64,000 nt of DNA from Candidatus Peribacteria bacterium (GCA_943349825.1 CALQZQ010000003.1:1-64000); one strand, 5' to 3'. Counted from the stretch's first letter, positions 52,232 through 61,689 are shown. Program-made: numbers and translations. The notes: generated from the letters alone by a model not told the origin.

Positions 52232-52795
52232 ATGAAAACCACCCTAGCCAAGTTTACCTCACAAATCAGTCACCCTGTGTTGACATTCCCACTTGTGCTC
52301 ATTCTACTGTTTGGCGCACAAGAAGCTTGGAGCAGCTTAGTAGTGGTATTCAGCTTCTCCTTTGGACTGCCATCCCTCTACTTTCTTTGGCTCTTTGCTC
52401 GCAAAAAGATCAGCGACTTCGACATCAGTCAGAGAGAACAGCGCTATCCCATTTATGCGGCAAGCTTACTCGGGATGTTGATATCTCTGACCTATTTATA
52501 CTTCGCAGCATCGCCTTTTCTCTTCTACGAATTCCTCCGGCTCTTTTGTTTGGCCGTCACGCTCGTACTCATCAACTTCAAAGTCAAAGTGAGCATCCAT
52601 ACGGCCAGCGCAGTGATCCTCACCATCCTGTTGATTGAGTTTTCTCATTCGAGTCTTTGGATTTTCCTTCTCATCCCAATCGTCGCCGCCTCCCGACTCA
52701 TTTTAAAACGCCACTCCTGGATAGAAGTGGCTTTGGGGATCTTGATTCCACTGCTGTTTTACATCAGTACCCTCGTTCCTGCATTTGCACGCTGA
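52232..52795 (+). CDS. PAP2-like integral membrane protein, 187 aa
   Basis: Five or six membrane helices. Residues corresponding to the lipid phosphatase motifs are partly kept: [12 protein letters not shown] after helix 2, VSIHTAS (the PSGH position, His present) and [16 protein letters not shown] (the SRxxxxxHxxxD position with S, R and H, and Glu for Asp). This supports the PAP2 superfamily, whose members remove phosphate from lipid carriers such as undecaprenyl pyrophosphate. Its 3' end overlaps pdxS by 32 bases on the opposite strand. Confidence 0.75.
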   Translation: MKTTLAKFTSQISHPVLTFPLVLILLFGAQEAWSSLVVVFSFSFGLPSLYFLWLFARKKISDFDISQREQRYPIYAASLLGMLISLTYLYFAASPFLFYEFLRLFCLAVTLVLINFKVKVSIHTASAVILTILLIEFSHSSLWIFLLIPIVAASRLILKRHSWIEVALGILIPLLFYISTLVPAFAR

Positions 52796-53618
52796 GCGTA
52801 GAAATTTCCAAGCCCGCCATCGCTTCTCCAAGCCCCTCTGAAATTTCCGCTAACTTTTTCGGATCTTTAAAGTGAATCACCGCCTCCACAATGGCGTGCG
52901 CCATCTTCGCCGGGTCCGCCGCTTTAAAAATCCCGCTGCCCACAAACACCCCGTCACAACCGAGTTGCATGCACAGCGCAGCATCCGCCGGAGTCGCCAC
53001 GCCCCCCGCAGCAAAATCAACAACCGGCAAGCGCCCTAGCTTCAAAGCCTCTTCCACAAGTTCCACCGGCACGCGCATTTCCCTTGCTGCAGCGCCCAAA
53101 TCCGCCCCTTTCAAAGCCTCAATCTCATCCCGCATCGTCTTAATATGCCGTACCGCTTCAATAATATTTCCGGTGCCCGCTTCCCCCTTCGTGCGAATCA
53201 TAGAAGCCCCCTCATTAATCCTGCGCAAAGCTTCTCCCAAATTGCGAGCCCCACAAACAAACGGCACTTTAAAATCTACCTTGGCCACATGCGCAAAGGG
53301 ATCCGCCGGAGTGAGCACCTCACTTTCATCAATAAAATCCACTTCCAAAGCCTCCAAAATCTGTGCTTCTACAAAATGTCCAATCCGCACTTTTGCCATC
53401 ACGGGAATCGTTACCGCGGCTTGAATTTCTCGAATCATTTTTGGGTCGCTCATTCGCGCCACGCCTCCATCTCGTCGAATATCAGAAGGCACTCGTTCCA
53501 AGGCCATCACTGCGCAAGCTCCAGCCGCTTCGGCAATTCGGGCCTGCCCGGCCGAAGTCACGTCCATAATAACGCCACCCTTGAGCATTTGGGCTAGGCT
53601 TCGTCCAGTCGTATTCAT
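52764..53618 (-). CDS. pdxS: Pyridoxal 5'-phosphate synthase lyase subunit
   Basis: Makes PLP from ribose-5-phosphate, glyceraldehyde-3-phosphate and ammonia. Start at 53618 ([10 protein letters not shown]); an open frame extends nine codons further. The catalytic Asp is in VIMDVTS, and the two catalytic Lys residues are in VMAKVRIGH and [40 protein letters not shown] is the phosphate site. 284 residues, normal. Overlaps the upstream acyltransferase-like gene by four bases. Confidence 0.97.
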   Translation of the reverse strand: MNTTGRSLAQMLKGGVIMDVTSAGQARIAEAAGACAVMALERVPSDIRRDGGVARMSDPKMIREIQAAVTIPVMAKVRIGHFVEAQILEALEVDFIDESEVLTPADPFAHVAKVDFKVPFVCGARNLGEALRRINEGASMIRTKGEAGTGNIIEAVRHIKTMRDEIEALKGADLGAAAREMRVPVELVEEALKLGRLPVVDFAAGGVATPADAALCMQLGCDGVFVGSGIFKAADPAKMAHAIVEAVIHFKDPKKLAEISEGLGEAMAGLEISTLSVQMQERGY

Positions 53619-54319
53619 GAGGAAATCCAGTGAGAAAGCCCCCATAAACTAAAGTAAAGCACGGGCTGATGCAACAGATAAACCGCAAGAGCATGCCGTC
53701 CCAGGAATGTAAGGCCCGGAACCCCCGCCAACCCCGCAAGCCGCGTAGGCTTGCCCTGCGCATAGACTCGTGAGCCCACAAAAAGCCCCACCAAAGGCGC
53801 CGCGAGCCACGGCAAAATAGGAAAATAATCCAGGGAAACAAAATCCACACGGTTCAGCCCGATCCAAAACAACCAAGGGCTCTCCACGGTCTGTTTCAAG
53901 AAAAACTCACCCACGCCAAACACCAGCACTGCCGCCAACAAAGCCCATTCCGGCCGCTTTTTGAACAAAAACACCAGCGGAATACTGAGCCCGATGCAGT
54001 GCAAAATTCCAAACTTCACAAAGTCCACCGGGAAGAGCGTCCATGTGGCAAAACTCACCAAAAGTCCGCACCAAAAAATCCAGGCGCCGCGCCGCGCCTG
54101 CGCCCACCCGCCCCGCGACGACAGGGAAATAGACACTCCCACCAAGCCCAAAAAAATAAACTGCACTATTCTCCCAAAAACCAGCCACCACCCTGCAAAC
54201 AGATCAAAGCCTTGAACCAACCCCACAAGTTGCGCATCGAAAAGCGCATGGAAAACAATCATGCTCGCGACTGCCAAGCCACGCAGCGCATCAATTTCGA
54301 TTAGACGAACAGTCTTCAT
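53615..54319 (-). CDS. DUF1624/heparan N-acetyltransferase-like membrane protein, 234 aa
   Basis: Start at 54319 ([17 protein letters not shown]). The opening [24 protein letters not shown] is diagnostic of DUF1624 and related acyltransferases, with R-x-x-x-(I/L)D-x-L-R-G and the helix-1 His. Seven or so membrane helices follow, with [16 protein letters not shown] and [18 protein letters not shown] near the end carrying further conserved His residues. Related proteins acetylate surface glycans. Substrate unknown. Confidence 0.88.
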   Translation of the reverse strand: MKTVRLIEIDALRGLAVASMIVFHALFDAQLVGLVQGFDLFAGWWLVFGRIVQFIFLGLVGVSISLSSRGGWAQARRGAWIFWCGLLVSFATWTLFPVDFVKFGILHCIGLSIPLVFLFKKRPEWALLAAVLVFGVGEFFLKQTVESPWLFWIGLNRVDFVSLDYFPILPWLAAPLVGLFVGSRVYAQGKPTRLAGLAGVPGLTFLGRHALAVYLLHQPVLYFSLWGLSHWISS

Positions 54320-54368
54320 GTCTATTAGAATACGCAAGAAAGTTTAACTTCCTTTACCTCTCAACGCT

Positions 54369-55331
54369 ATGCATAAGTCTCGCGCCCTTCTCGCCACTTT
54401 AATGTTGGCCGCCCTCAGTTTCACCGGCTGCAGCTCCATCACCGACATGTTCAGTGATTTCACCGACACCAGTAGCGAATGGACTTCAGAAGATTCCGGC
54501 TCTGCCATCAGCACCCTGAACCGCTATACGGATCTCATCAATGGAGTGCACGAACAAATGCTCATCCTCGACTCCGATACCGCTTACTTCGAAAGCGACA
54601 TCGACAGCGAATATGAACCTTACTTCACCTGTACTTTCAATATCTACGATCGCGCCGGCTTGGAATCCGACACCATGAACCCCATCGATCTTGAAGGTTC
54701 TGAGGGCGACGATCTCATCGCTCAAGCCACGGCTATTTTTGCCACGGTAGACGAGGCCGCCGTGCTTTGTAAGGACTTGGCCAAATACGTCACCGCTCAA
54801 GACTACTACACCGATGATTTCGCGAAAGGAATCACCTTGGTGGCCGACCTTTACGACACCATCGACACTTACTACGACCAACACGGAAAAATGCTCGACA
54901 CCTTGGATACTCTCTACACCAAATACGATACCTTTACCGTGGATTCCAGCGATCCTACCAGTGTAGGAATCGACAACATGAACAAGGATCTGGACATGGC
55001 CGACGCCATCCTCACTCTCATTGAAGATTCCGCCTACGAAGGCACCTTCGACGTAACAGCAGAGCTACAAAGCAGCTACGAGACTCTAGAAGCAAGTCTA
55101 GCCGCACACAGCGGAGACAACACTCCGGACATGGACATGACTTATGCTTACGATTACACCGACTTCTACAACACGATGGATGTGACCTTCTTGCCCACCG
55201 TCAAACGCAGCATCCGTGATATGGAAAGCCAGGATCTGGACGCTCTCACCACCGACTACTACGATGTGCTCGACGGCTACAACAGCATGGTGGATTCCTA
55301 CAACTATTTCCTCGATGCAACGGGCTACTAA
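54369..55331 (+). CDS. Lipoprotein of unknown function, 320 aa
   Basis: The lipobox is FTGC (Cys ~21). The mature protein is acidic and almost wholly helical, with repeated Tyr/Asp-rich helices (LNRYTDLINGVHEQMLILDSDTAYFES; DLYDTIDTYYDQHGKMLDTLDTLYTKYD; TTDYYDVLDGYNSMVDSYNYF). The layout recalls DUF3829, but this is weak. The next lipoprotein gene starts 17 bases before its stop. Confidence 0.7.
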   Translation: MHKSRALLATLMLAALSFTGCSSITDMFSDFTDTSSEWTSEDSGSAISTLNRYTDLINGVHEQMLILDSDTAYFESDIDSEYEPYFTCTFNIYDRAGLESDTMNPIDLEGSEGDDLIAQATAIFATVDEAAVLCKDLAKYVTAQDYYTDDFAKGITLVADLYDTIDTYYDQHGKMLDTLDTLYTKYDTFTVDSSDPTSVGIDNMNKDLDMADAILTLIEDSAYEGTFDVTAELQSSYETLEASLAAHSGDNTPDMDMTYAYDYTDFYNTMDVTFLPTVKRSIRDMESQDLDALTTDYYDVLDGYNSMVDSYNYFLDATGY

Positions 55332-55713
55332 ACTTTTCATTTTCAGTTTGGCCTTTCTAACGGCGTGCGCGCAGGCGCCCACTTTAGACAGTGCCACTGC
55401 TGAATCCAAAACAGGCGCGTTTCTGGAGTCGCTAGCGAGCGACCCAGAGACCGCCTACAACGGAGCCTCCGCTCGCTTCCAAGCCAGCATGACGCTGGAA
55501 GAACTCACCACCTACGTAGACGGAACTTCGCTCAAAAGCTTCAACCACTTCACGATCACGAGCATCGAATACCAACAAGGCGTGGGCATCAACGCCGCCA
55601 AAGTGGACGGCGACGTGGAGTACACTGACCTCACCAAACAAAGCGCCTCCTTCATTTGGTCCTACGACAACGCCAAGAAAGATTGGTACTTGGACGCGTT
55701 TAGGTTCAATTAA
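55315..55713 (+). CDS. Small lipoprotein, 132 aa
   Basis: I start at 55315 (MQRATKLFIFSLAFLTAC), which gives a proper lipoprotein signal with lipobox LTAC (Cys ~18); the longer open frame does not. The mature part has ESKTGAFLESLASDPETAYNGASARFQASMTLEELTTYV and a beta-rich end FIWSYDNAKKDWYLDAFRFN, as in NTF2/DUF4864-like envelope domains. Overlap with the upstream lipoprotein suggests one transcript. Confidence 0.75.
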   Translation: MQRATKLFIFSLAFLTACAQAPTLDSATAESKTGAFLESLASDPETAYNGASARFQASMTLEELTTYVDGTSLKSFNHFTITSIEYQQGVGINAAKVDGDVEYTDLTKQSASFIWSYDNAKKDWYLDAFRFN

Positions 55714-55717
55714 AAAA

Positions 55718-55793
55718 TGGAGCCACGATCGGGAATCGAACCCGAGACCTCATCCTTACCATGGATGCGCTCTACCGACTGAGCTACCGCGGC
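55718..55793 (-). tRNA. tRNA-Thr(GGT)
   Basis: On the minus strand: acceptor GCCGCGG with TCGTGGC (two G-T wobbles), D arm GCTC/GAGC, anticodon stem CATCC/GGATG around ATGGTAA, T arm TCGGG/CCCGA, discriminator T, CCA encoded at 55718-55720. Anticodon GGT reads ACC and ACU. It stands alone between genes on both sides. Confidence 0.94.
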
Positions 55794-55859
55794 ACACGTT
55801 AGCGGGGACATATAAACAAAAATCTCCGCAGAAGGCTAGCCCTTTTTACCCGAAAGCCT

Positions 55860-57917
55860 TTATTCATAGTAAACGTACCAGACACGGCGAGCGATCACAG
55901 CCACTTCGGCACGAGTGATGCTGCTGCCGGGCTGAAAGGTTCCATCGCTATAGCCTTCGGAGATGCCGTTCTCATCCGCTTCCACAACGGCCCAGGCAAA
56001 CCAATCCGTATAGGCAACATCGTCAAAATCAATATCGCTGGCCTCCACATCGGCTTCCACCACACCTGCAATACGCATCATCATGATCATCGCTTCGGCA
56101 CGGTTGATTTCATCATTGGGTAGAAAGGTCCCATCGTCGTAGCCTTCTACATAACCTTCTGTCGTGGCATAAGTGATGTACGAGTAGTACCAATCGCTAG
56201 AACTCACATCTGTATAGCTCACGGTGCTATCCGCCGTAATGGTAAGGCCAGCATTGAGAAGTGCAATTTTCAAAAATTCCGCACGAGTGATTGAAGCACT
56301 GGGCTCAAAAAGAGTCGCGCTGCGTCCTTGCACAATCCCGTCGTCGTGCAAAATACAAATGGAGATTTCTGCAAAATTCCCGGCCGTATCGGTGAAAGGA
56401 TCCTCGCAGTCAGCGTCATAGTCTTCGGCATCGGCCAAAAAATCCTCCTCATCGAGCGGATCCGTACCCGTAGCCGTTTCGGCAACATCGCTGATCCCAT
56501 CGCCGTCAGTGTCGGTCCCATCCTCGGTGGTTTCAGGCTCCTCCGTTGTACCCTCATCAAGCCTAAACAGACCACTCACCTGTGCAGAGCTATAGCCGCT
56601 GCGTTCGCTACCAAAAGAACTGGCCAGAGTTTGGTACCCACTGGCAGTCACTCTAACCAAAGGGTCACTGTCCAAGCTAGAGATAGCACAGCCATATTGC
56701 CCGCTACCCAGATAATAACAAGAAGTATCCAAATCGTCTCCAGCAACTACCGTGGCGTTAGTGATGACATTGCCATCTTGATCCGACACAGTGGCCACAT
56801 AACCATAGTCCATGGTGAAAGAATCTCTCGCCTGCCCGCTACCGGAAACGCGGTTAATGATAGAACCGGTCTCAGACACGTAACCGTCAGCGTACAGATG
56901 AGCTTCTGTGCCGCTGCTATCGTCTCCAATGTCCACCGGACAGTAAGCCTCTCCGCCATCAATAATACAGTCCACAGATGAGGCTCCAGCATCGGCCTCC
57001 GCAATATCGACAGCACCACCTGCCGCATTTTCAGCCTCCAACACATGGCTGTAGGAAGTGTCCTCCAACTCGTAAATCGTCTCACTAAAATCCAAATCGA
57101 TTCCGCTACGAGCCGGGTCCCGTGCAACAAAACCGGATGGAAAAATCGACAGCTCGTATTCGGAGCCGGTGGTGGTAGGAGCATCTACCGCAAAAACATA
57201 AATTCCGTTCTCCAACTCCTCAAAAGAGTAGACCGTGTCATCAGCACTTCCCGTGGCAGCGAACTCAAAATCCCCTTCCTCCATTCCTTCAATCCCATCT
57301 CCAAACTCATCACGAACCTCAACCTTTAAGTTATAGGCAATGATTCCCACTTGAGTAGCGGTTCCAGTGGTGGAGCTGGAGTATTCTTCATCAATGCGCA
57401 TTCGCACATAATACATAGATGAAGAACTGTTGACGGAAGTCGTAGTCCAGTCGGTAGGACGCTGCCAAATTTTGTTAAAAACTCCATTCATGCTGTCGGG
57501 TTCAATGTCGTAGTCGGCAAGGTCAAGGGCGCTCTCTGCGTTTACATCCAATTCAGTCCACGCTCCGTTCCAATATTCAAGAACGTAGGTCCCATCCGGA
57601 CCAGTCCCTAAATCTAGGGTTTCATAACCAGATACCGATGTGTAAATATCTATACTCACCCCATCGAACATTTCAGAGAAACCAAAGTACGTACTGTCAG
57701 AAAGATCGGTATTAATAGTAACGTCGTCCGTGACTGTGTCCTGCGCAGCTGTAGTTTCGTTGGTGTATCTAGACAAAACGGGTGCACTGGCATTGTAAGC
57801 ATAAACAGCATCCGGTTCAGTATTGGCCAAATTGACACCAGTATAGGCAAAGACCACTTGCGGGAGCAGCGCCGCCAAAAACACTGGCAAACCCAACAAG
57901 GAAATGAGCTTTTTCAT
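55860..57917 (-). CDS. Large SLH-domain surface protein, 685 aa
   Basis: Start at 57917 (MKKLISLLGLPVFLAALLPQVVFA, a clear signal peptide). The N-terminal ~470 residues are beta-rich with Ig-like segments (EVRDEFGDGIEGMEEGDFEF; VSDQDGNVITNATVVAGDDL) and paired Cys. An Asp-rich calcium segment DTDGDGISDVAE follows, then three SLH repeats in the last ~165 residues (each with G-(Y/R)-x-(D/S)-x-x-F and I-(T/N)-R-A-E). It would be anchored to the wall by its C-terminus like the 10302-12713 protein. Confidence 0.9.
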   Translation of the reverse strand: MKKLISLLGLPVFLAALLPQVVFAYTGVNLANTEPDAVYAYNASAPVLSRYTNETTAAQDTVTDDVTINTDLSDSTYFGFSEMFDGVSIDIYTSVSGYETLDLGTGPDGTYVLEYWNGAWTELDVNAESALDLADYDIEPDSMNGVFNKIWQRPTDWTTTSVNSSSSMYYVRMRIDEEYSSSTTGTATQVGIIAYNLKVEVRDEFGDGIEGMEEGDFEFAATGSADDTVYSFEELENGIYVFAVDAPTTTGSEYELSIFPSGFVARDPARSGIDLDFSETIYELEDTSYSHVLEAENAAGGAVDIAEADAGASSVDCIIDGGEAYCPVDIGDDSSGTEAHLYADGYVSETGSIINRVSGSGQARDSFTMDYGYVATVSDQDGNVITNATVVAGDDLDTSCYYLGSGQYGCAISSLDSDPLVRVTASGYQTLASSFGSERSGYSSAQVSGLFRLDEGTTEEPETTEDGTDTDGDGISDVAETATGTDPLDEEDFLADAEDYDADCEDPFTDTAGNFAEISICILHDDGIVQGRSATLFEPSASITRAEFLKIALLNAGLTITADSTVSYTDVSSSDWYYSYITYATTEGYVEGYDDGTFLPNDEINRAEAMIMMMRIAGVVEADVEASDIDFDDVAYTDWFAWAVVEADENGISEGYSDGTFQPGSSITRAEVAVIARRVWYVYYE

Positions 57918-57973
57918 ATGAGGAGAGGTAATATACCAGAGTACTCTAACAGATAAACGTAGATCCACAAAAA

Positions 57974-58097
57974 TCACAGCCAAAAGAAAAGGACGACTTT
58001 GCCGTTTGCCCGGACGAGTTTTGCTGTGGAATACACAGTGAACGCTTTCGCGCCCATAACGTCTTGGTGGGTCTTACGCACATCGTCGACCTTGTCG
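57974..58097 (-). other. Leader or small transcript behind a consensus promoter; possible 35-aa ORF
   Basis: The 226-base gap 57918-58143 holds no clear gene, but the RNA starting near 58097 would cross it. A frame from GTG 58081 to TGA 57974 codes for 35 residues with a protein-like end (FTVYSTAKLVRANGKVVLFFWL), or 27 from an internal ATG at 58057. It may be a small protein, a leader of the SLH gene at 57917 or a small RNA. Confidence 0.3.
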
Positions 58098-58103
58098 CCA
58101 AGT

Positions 58104-58132
58104 ACTCTAAGGGAATTAACCCGTTTAGTCAA
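58104..58132 (-). promoter_or_regulatory. Promoter upstream of the large SLH gene
   Basis: On the minus strand TTGACT (58127-58132) and TAGAGT (58104-58109) with a 17-base spacer, close to sigma70 consensus. The start would lie ~180 bases before the SLH start codon, giving a long leader, unlike other promoters in this window. Confidence 0.55.
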
Positions 58133-58143
58133 CCCTAAAGGGC

Positions 58144-58761
58144 CTAAACAATGACTAAAATGGCCGTTTTCAGCCAAAATGCCAGCTGGGACACCGTTGT
58201 CCACACCAAAGAGAAGCCCAGAACGCTCGGTAAGAAATACAAATCGAAGATCATGAAGGCGACAAAATACGACATGCTCTTGTCCAAAAATTCATGATAC
58301 CGCTCCTGATAACGTCGAGGCAGGAACAAAGCGTAAAACTTCGATCCATCCAAGGGCGGAAACGGAAACATGTTGAAGAGGAAGAGCAGCAGTGAGACGT
58401 CCAAAAGCGCCCCGCTGAAGCCCCAAAACACAGAAGTATGGGCCAAATACGTAAAAGGAATCCCGGCCAGAAAGGCCAAAATCAGGTTCGCAGCAGGTCC
58501 CGCAAGTGCCGTGAGCGCTTGATCCCGAACAGGCTTAGCAAAATTTCGTGGATTCACAGGCACCGGCTTTCCCCACCCTATCCCTACAAAAAACAGCATC
58601 AAAGTCCCGAACAAATCCAAGTGCCGCAGCGGATTCAAACTGAGTCTCCCGGCACGTTCTGCCGTGGGATCCCCCAGCTGAGTGGCCGCCCATGCATGGC
58701 TGCATTCGTGCACAGTGAGCACCACAATGAGCGCGAGCAGATAAGTGAGGTCGAAAAACAT
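58144..58761 (-). CDS. Site-2 protease family membrane metalloprotease (M50), 205 aa
   Basis: Start at 58761 (MFFDLTYLLAL), two bases after the upstream gene. The zinc motif HECSH is in the first membrane helix, ALAGPAANLILAFLAG is the conserved GPxxN loop, and NMFPFPPLDGSKF holds the third ligand Asp in the LDG motif. The HECSH...LSLNPLRHLDLFGTL segment places it in the compact M50 subgroup without PDZ domain. Cleaves membrane-embedded substrates; target unknown. Confidence 0.93.
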   Translation of the reverse strand: MFFDLTYLLALIVVLTVHECSHAWAATQLGDPTAERAGRLSLNPLRHLDLFGTLMLFFVGIGWGKPVPVNPRNFAKPVRDQALTALAGPAANLILAFLAGIPFTYLAHTSVFWGFSGALLDVSLLLFLFNMFPFPPLDGSKFYALFLPRRYQERYHEFLDKSMSYFVAFMIFDLYFLPSVLGFSLVWTTVSQLAFWLKTAILVIV

Positions 58762-58763
58762 AT

Positions 58764-60359
58764 TCAGTAAACCGTTTTTAAGTAGCACGCTTCACAGTAC
58801 AGGATTTCCGTCCGCCCCGGCGAATAACTGCTTTGAAATTCTACCCCACACTGCGCACAATTTCGCGTCCATAAGTGATACGGATTGGTCGAACGCATGC
58901 GACGAGTGTGCCGACATTCATGGCAGTTTTTAGGAGTGGGCAAGCCCATCTTTTTATAAAACTCCGCTTCCTGCGGAACGACTTTGTAGGGCTGAGTGCA
59001 AGTAGCGCAGCTCAAAGAATCCGTAGTCGCCACCTTCCCCTTCGCTTCAAGCTCTTTCCATTTCCAGCCTCGCTTCAAAACCTCCTCTCTACTCAGCGGG
59101 TAATACTCCGCTGCCAGCGTTTCATTGAACGCAAAAGGGCTCATGCTCGGCGGCAAAAACTCACCCCACTCGCCCGTAGCCTTCATGTGAGCAATGATTT
59201 TGGGGAGCAGCGCTTCATATTCCTCCTTTGTGTACTGCTTGTTGAGGATGCAGTACTGCTTGTGACGGAGTCCCACGGCACCGAAACAATGGTCCAACAT
59301 ATCCACACTATCGATATAATAGCTGTCTGAAACCCCTCCACAAAAATTCCCAAATGCAGATCGATGAGAGGTGACTGTTGCGTGCATTTCGTATAAAAGC
59401 TCAGACTCTTTTCCTGCGCGACTGCAGTCAAACAAATCCTTTCCTTTCCACCCTGCAGCTTGACAATAGTTGCAATTTTCAGCCCCTAAAACCAGCTCGA
59501 ATGAGTGATGACAATCTTTGGCATTTTCAATGTGATCCCCCGTACAATTCTCAGAATTTTTTATACGAGCGTATAGAAAGGGCTGACTCAATTTCCAAGC
59601 ATCGAACTCTGTTTTGAATGCATCCAAATCACCCCGAAGCATTTCTGCTTTAAACGTTTCAAACTCTTCCGGCGAAACCGGCTTATTGAAAATGTGATAC
59701 TCTTTGTTCCTCAAATTTTTGCAGCCGATGCAGTTTTTACAGGCTCGACAATCGTCCAAAAAGTATGAATTCTGACACTCCGCACAATTCGTGAGGTAAG
59801 CACTCATGTAAGATTTCCCGGTGTCGACACATTCATAAAGCAGTTGGCTCTCGCCGCAAAAATAAGAATCCATACAATCTTTGGAAAACCCCACCATCGT
59901 GGAGTAGTAAGTGTCTTCAGAATAAAAACATGTAAAAGCCAAATAGCAGTTTTTGTTACTAGAGCCGTAACTAATATATTTGGAGTTCTCATTCGTCCCA
60001 TCCTGATGCATACCACGCCGCGGCACCGCCAGCAGTAGCTCCTTGAACTGTTCAAAAAAAGGCCGGGTGAAATCAAAGTCACGACCATAATCCATGGGAT
60101 CCCACTGATCAGACCACCACACTTCTTCTTTATAAACCTTGTAAGGCTTGTCGGGCGAATAGAGCGAAATCATGTTCTCTCCAGTGAAATCACATTTTCG
60201 GTGATACAAATTTCTTTGATTACGAAAAGCCAAACGCCGCTGCGCTCTGCAATCTGGGCAGAGCGTCGGTTGCGGCACCTGCATCTTTTCAAGAAACTCG
60301 CGGTCCACCGCACGAACTTCAAATTTTTGCCCACAAGTCTTACAGCTTTTTGCATCCAT
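58764..60359 (-). CDS. Cys-rich multi-zinc-ribbon protein of a CPR-type family, 531 aa
   Basis: I start at 60359 (MDAKSCKTCGQKFEV); the frame is open further to 60497. About 40 Cys residues are arranged as C-x-x-C pairs. The N-terminal module CKTCGQKFEV...CPDCRAQRR and the C-terminal ones CATCTQPYKV...CHECRHTRRMR and CAQCGVEFQS...YCEACY are zinc ribbons of the same kind, so the ends repeat each other. In between lies CPR-type sequence (RKCDFTGENMISLYSPDKPYKVY; PMDYGRDFDFTRPFFEQFKELL) and a Cys/Tyr/Ser-rich stretch. Proteins of this form recur in CPR genomes, sometimes labelled CaiB/BaiF without support. Function unknown. Confidence 0.8.
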   Translation of the reverse strand: MDAKSCKTCGQKFEVRAVDREFLEKMQVPQPTLCPDCRAQRRLAFRNQRNLYHRKCDFTGENMISLYSPDKPYKVYKEEVWWSDQWDPMDYGRDFDFTRPFFEQFKELLLAVPRRGMHQDGTNENSKYISYGSSNKNCYLAFTCFYSEDTYYSTMVGFSKDCMDSYFCGESQLLYECVDTGKSYMSAYLTNCAECQNSYFLDDCRACKNCIGCKNLRNKEYHIFNKPVSPEEFETFKAEMLRGDLDAFKTEFDAWKLSQPFLYARIKNSENCTGDHIENAKDCHHSFELVLGAENCNYCQAAGWKGKDLFDCSRAGKESELLYEMHATVTSHRSAFGNFCGGVSDSYYIDSVDMLDHCFGAVGLRHKQYCILNKQYTKEEYEALLPKIIAHMKATGEWGEFLPPSMSPFAFNETLAAEYYPLSREEVLKRGWKWKELEAKGKVATTDSLSCATCTQPYKVVPQEAEFYKKMGLPTPKNCHECRHTRRMRSTNPYHLWTRNCAQCGVEFQSSYSPGRTEILYCEACYLKTVY

Positions 60360-60447
60360 AAGCCGAACCTTAGCACATTGAGCTCTAGAAATCATCTTGC
60401 CAAACACCAATTTGTCCCTTAAGATACCCACGCTTTTGATTTTTCCT

Positions 60448-60699
60448 ATGTCCAAAGTTTGCCAACTCACCGGAGCTCGACCTAAGAGTGGACACAAAGT
60501 GTCTCACTCCAACCGTAAATCCAATCGACGTTTTCTTCCGAACTTGATTCAGAAGAAAGTACTCGATCCAAAATCCGGAACTTGGGTGAATGTGAAAATG
60601 ACCGCACGTGCTGGAAGAACCCTCGCAAAGAATCCTAAAAAGTTCAATGTACAGATTGCATTGCTCGCAAAAAAGGCCTTGAAGAGGCTGAAAAAATAA
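60448..60699 (+). CDS. rpmB: Ribosomal protein bL28
   Basis: Start at ATG 60448 ([24 protein letters not shown]), the normal opening of bL28; upstream frame is not conserved. [23 protein letters not shown] and the basic C-terminus [15 protein letters not shown]...[10 protein letters not shown] fit. 83 residues. Part of the large ribosomal subunit. Stands alone, ahead of a hairpin terminator. Confidence 0.95.
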   Translation: MSKVCQLTGARPKSGHKVSHSNRKSNRRFLPNLIQKKVLDPKSGTWVNVKMTARAGRTLAKNPKKFNVQIALLAKKALKRLKK

Positions 60700-60738
60700 A
60701 GTACCATAAAACCGCTTTCAGAATAAGCACCCAAAAAT

Positions 60739-60768
60739 AGCTCCCTTGCGCAAAACGGGGCTTTTTTT
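60739..60768 (+). terminator. Intrinsic terminator after rpmB
   Basis: AGCTCC (60739-60744) pairs with GGGGCT (60757-60762) through one T-G wobble, and the T-run continues to 60768. The stem is short, but the position and T-run fit. Confidence 0.5.
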
Positions 60769-60858
60769 GGGCCCAAATTTTGGAGCAGCCAGGGATTGGT
60801 TTGCCTTTTTGAAGCCTTTCCGCTAAAAATAGACCGCCCTCAAAAAGGGCAAGCACAT

Positions 60859-60948
60859 GGAGGGGTCGCATAGTGGCCTAGTGCGCACGCTTGGAAAGCG
60901 TGTAAGTCCGCAAGGGCTTCGAGAGTTCGAATCTCTCCCCCTCCGCCA
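60859..60948 (+). tRNA. tRNA-Ser(GGA)
   Basis: A long-variable-arm tRNA: acceptor GGAGGGG with CCCCTCC, anticodon stem CACGC/GCGTG around TTGGAAA, variable arm with GTCCGC..GGGCTTC, T arm GAGAG/CTCTC with loop TTCGAAT, discriminator G, CCA encoded at 60946-60948. Anticodon GGA reads UCC and UCU. The AT-rich kinase/VapBC block follows directly. Confidence 0.94.
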
Positions 60949-61023
60949 GAATTGAAAATCGGAATTGGAAGCCTACACAAAGTAAAACGTAAGCTATTGA
61001 TGTTGATTTGTATTTGATTTTTA

Positions 61024-61584
61024 TCAAAATCCAATTCCCTTAAGATATTCTTGAATTTTTGCAGAAGTCTGCTCTGCTGATAGCGACGTAGTATCTATCG
61101 TTAGAGCATACTGTGTCGTTGGATGATAGATAGTATAACCTTTTAGTTTTTCCAGCTCGTCAGGGTTAGTTAACTTTCCTTTCAGACTTCTACCTTCAAA
61201 GACCACTCGTTGTTTATTTGTCTCCAAATCGCAACTTAGCAGTATCTGCACAAAAGGAATGTTGTTACTTTCTGCAAAAAGTCGAATTTGATCAAATCGC
61301 TGCCTATCTTCTTCATATTCAGCAGAAAGTGCGTTCGTAAAAATATAAACTTGATTAGGACTGTTACTGATATGATGCAAAATTACACTCACCATTTCCT
61401 TGAGTAGCTTTTGATAGTCAGCACTTCCACGGTCGCAAACAGAAACAACCATATCAATTAGTAAGTGATTGTCCACTAAGTGAGCATTGGCATTTTTTGC
61501 CAAGATATTTGCGACAGTAAGTTTGCCAACACCTGGCATTCCGTTCAGGTGGATGATCATAGATGGTTTGGTTTGCAGTTCCAT
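61024..61584 (-). CDS. P-loop kinase-like protein, 186 aa
   Basis: The Walker A loop is GMPGVGKLT (~15-23) after the strand MIIHLN. LVDNHLLIDMV, YIFTNALSAEY and FVQILLSCDLETNKQR then fit the adenylate/shikimate-kinase-like group, with a lid-type Arg-rich segment (RVVFEGRSLKGKLTNPDEL). Relatives include AAA_33-type small kinases and antibiotic phosphotransferases, so a small-molecule kinase is likely but unproved. Low GC and isolation from house-keeping genes suggest transfer. Confidence 0.75.
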   Translation of the reverse strand: MELQTKPSMIIHLNGMPGVGKLTVANILAKNANAHLVDNHLLIDMVVSVCDRGSADYQKLLKEMVSVILHHISNSPNQVYIFTNALSAEYEEDRQRFDQIRLFAESNNIPFVQILLSCDLETNKQRVVFEGRSLKGKLTNPDELEKLKGYTIYHPTTQYALTIDTTSLSAEQTSAKIQEYLKGIGF

Positions 61585-61689
61585 TTTTCAAATATACAAC
61601 TTTTGTGTTGTTCGTGTCGATTCGAATCCCTCGAAGTCACAGAGCGAATGCGAGCGGGCTATGCGTAGGCGATTGCGTGTGGTTCACGG

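Noticed and set aside
61610-61645. tRNA T-arm-like string after the kinase gene
   Set aside because: The flanks of TTCGAAT do not pair, so there is no T stem and no tRNA fragment.
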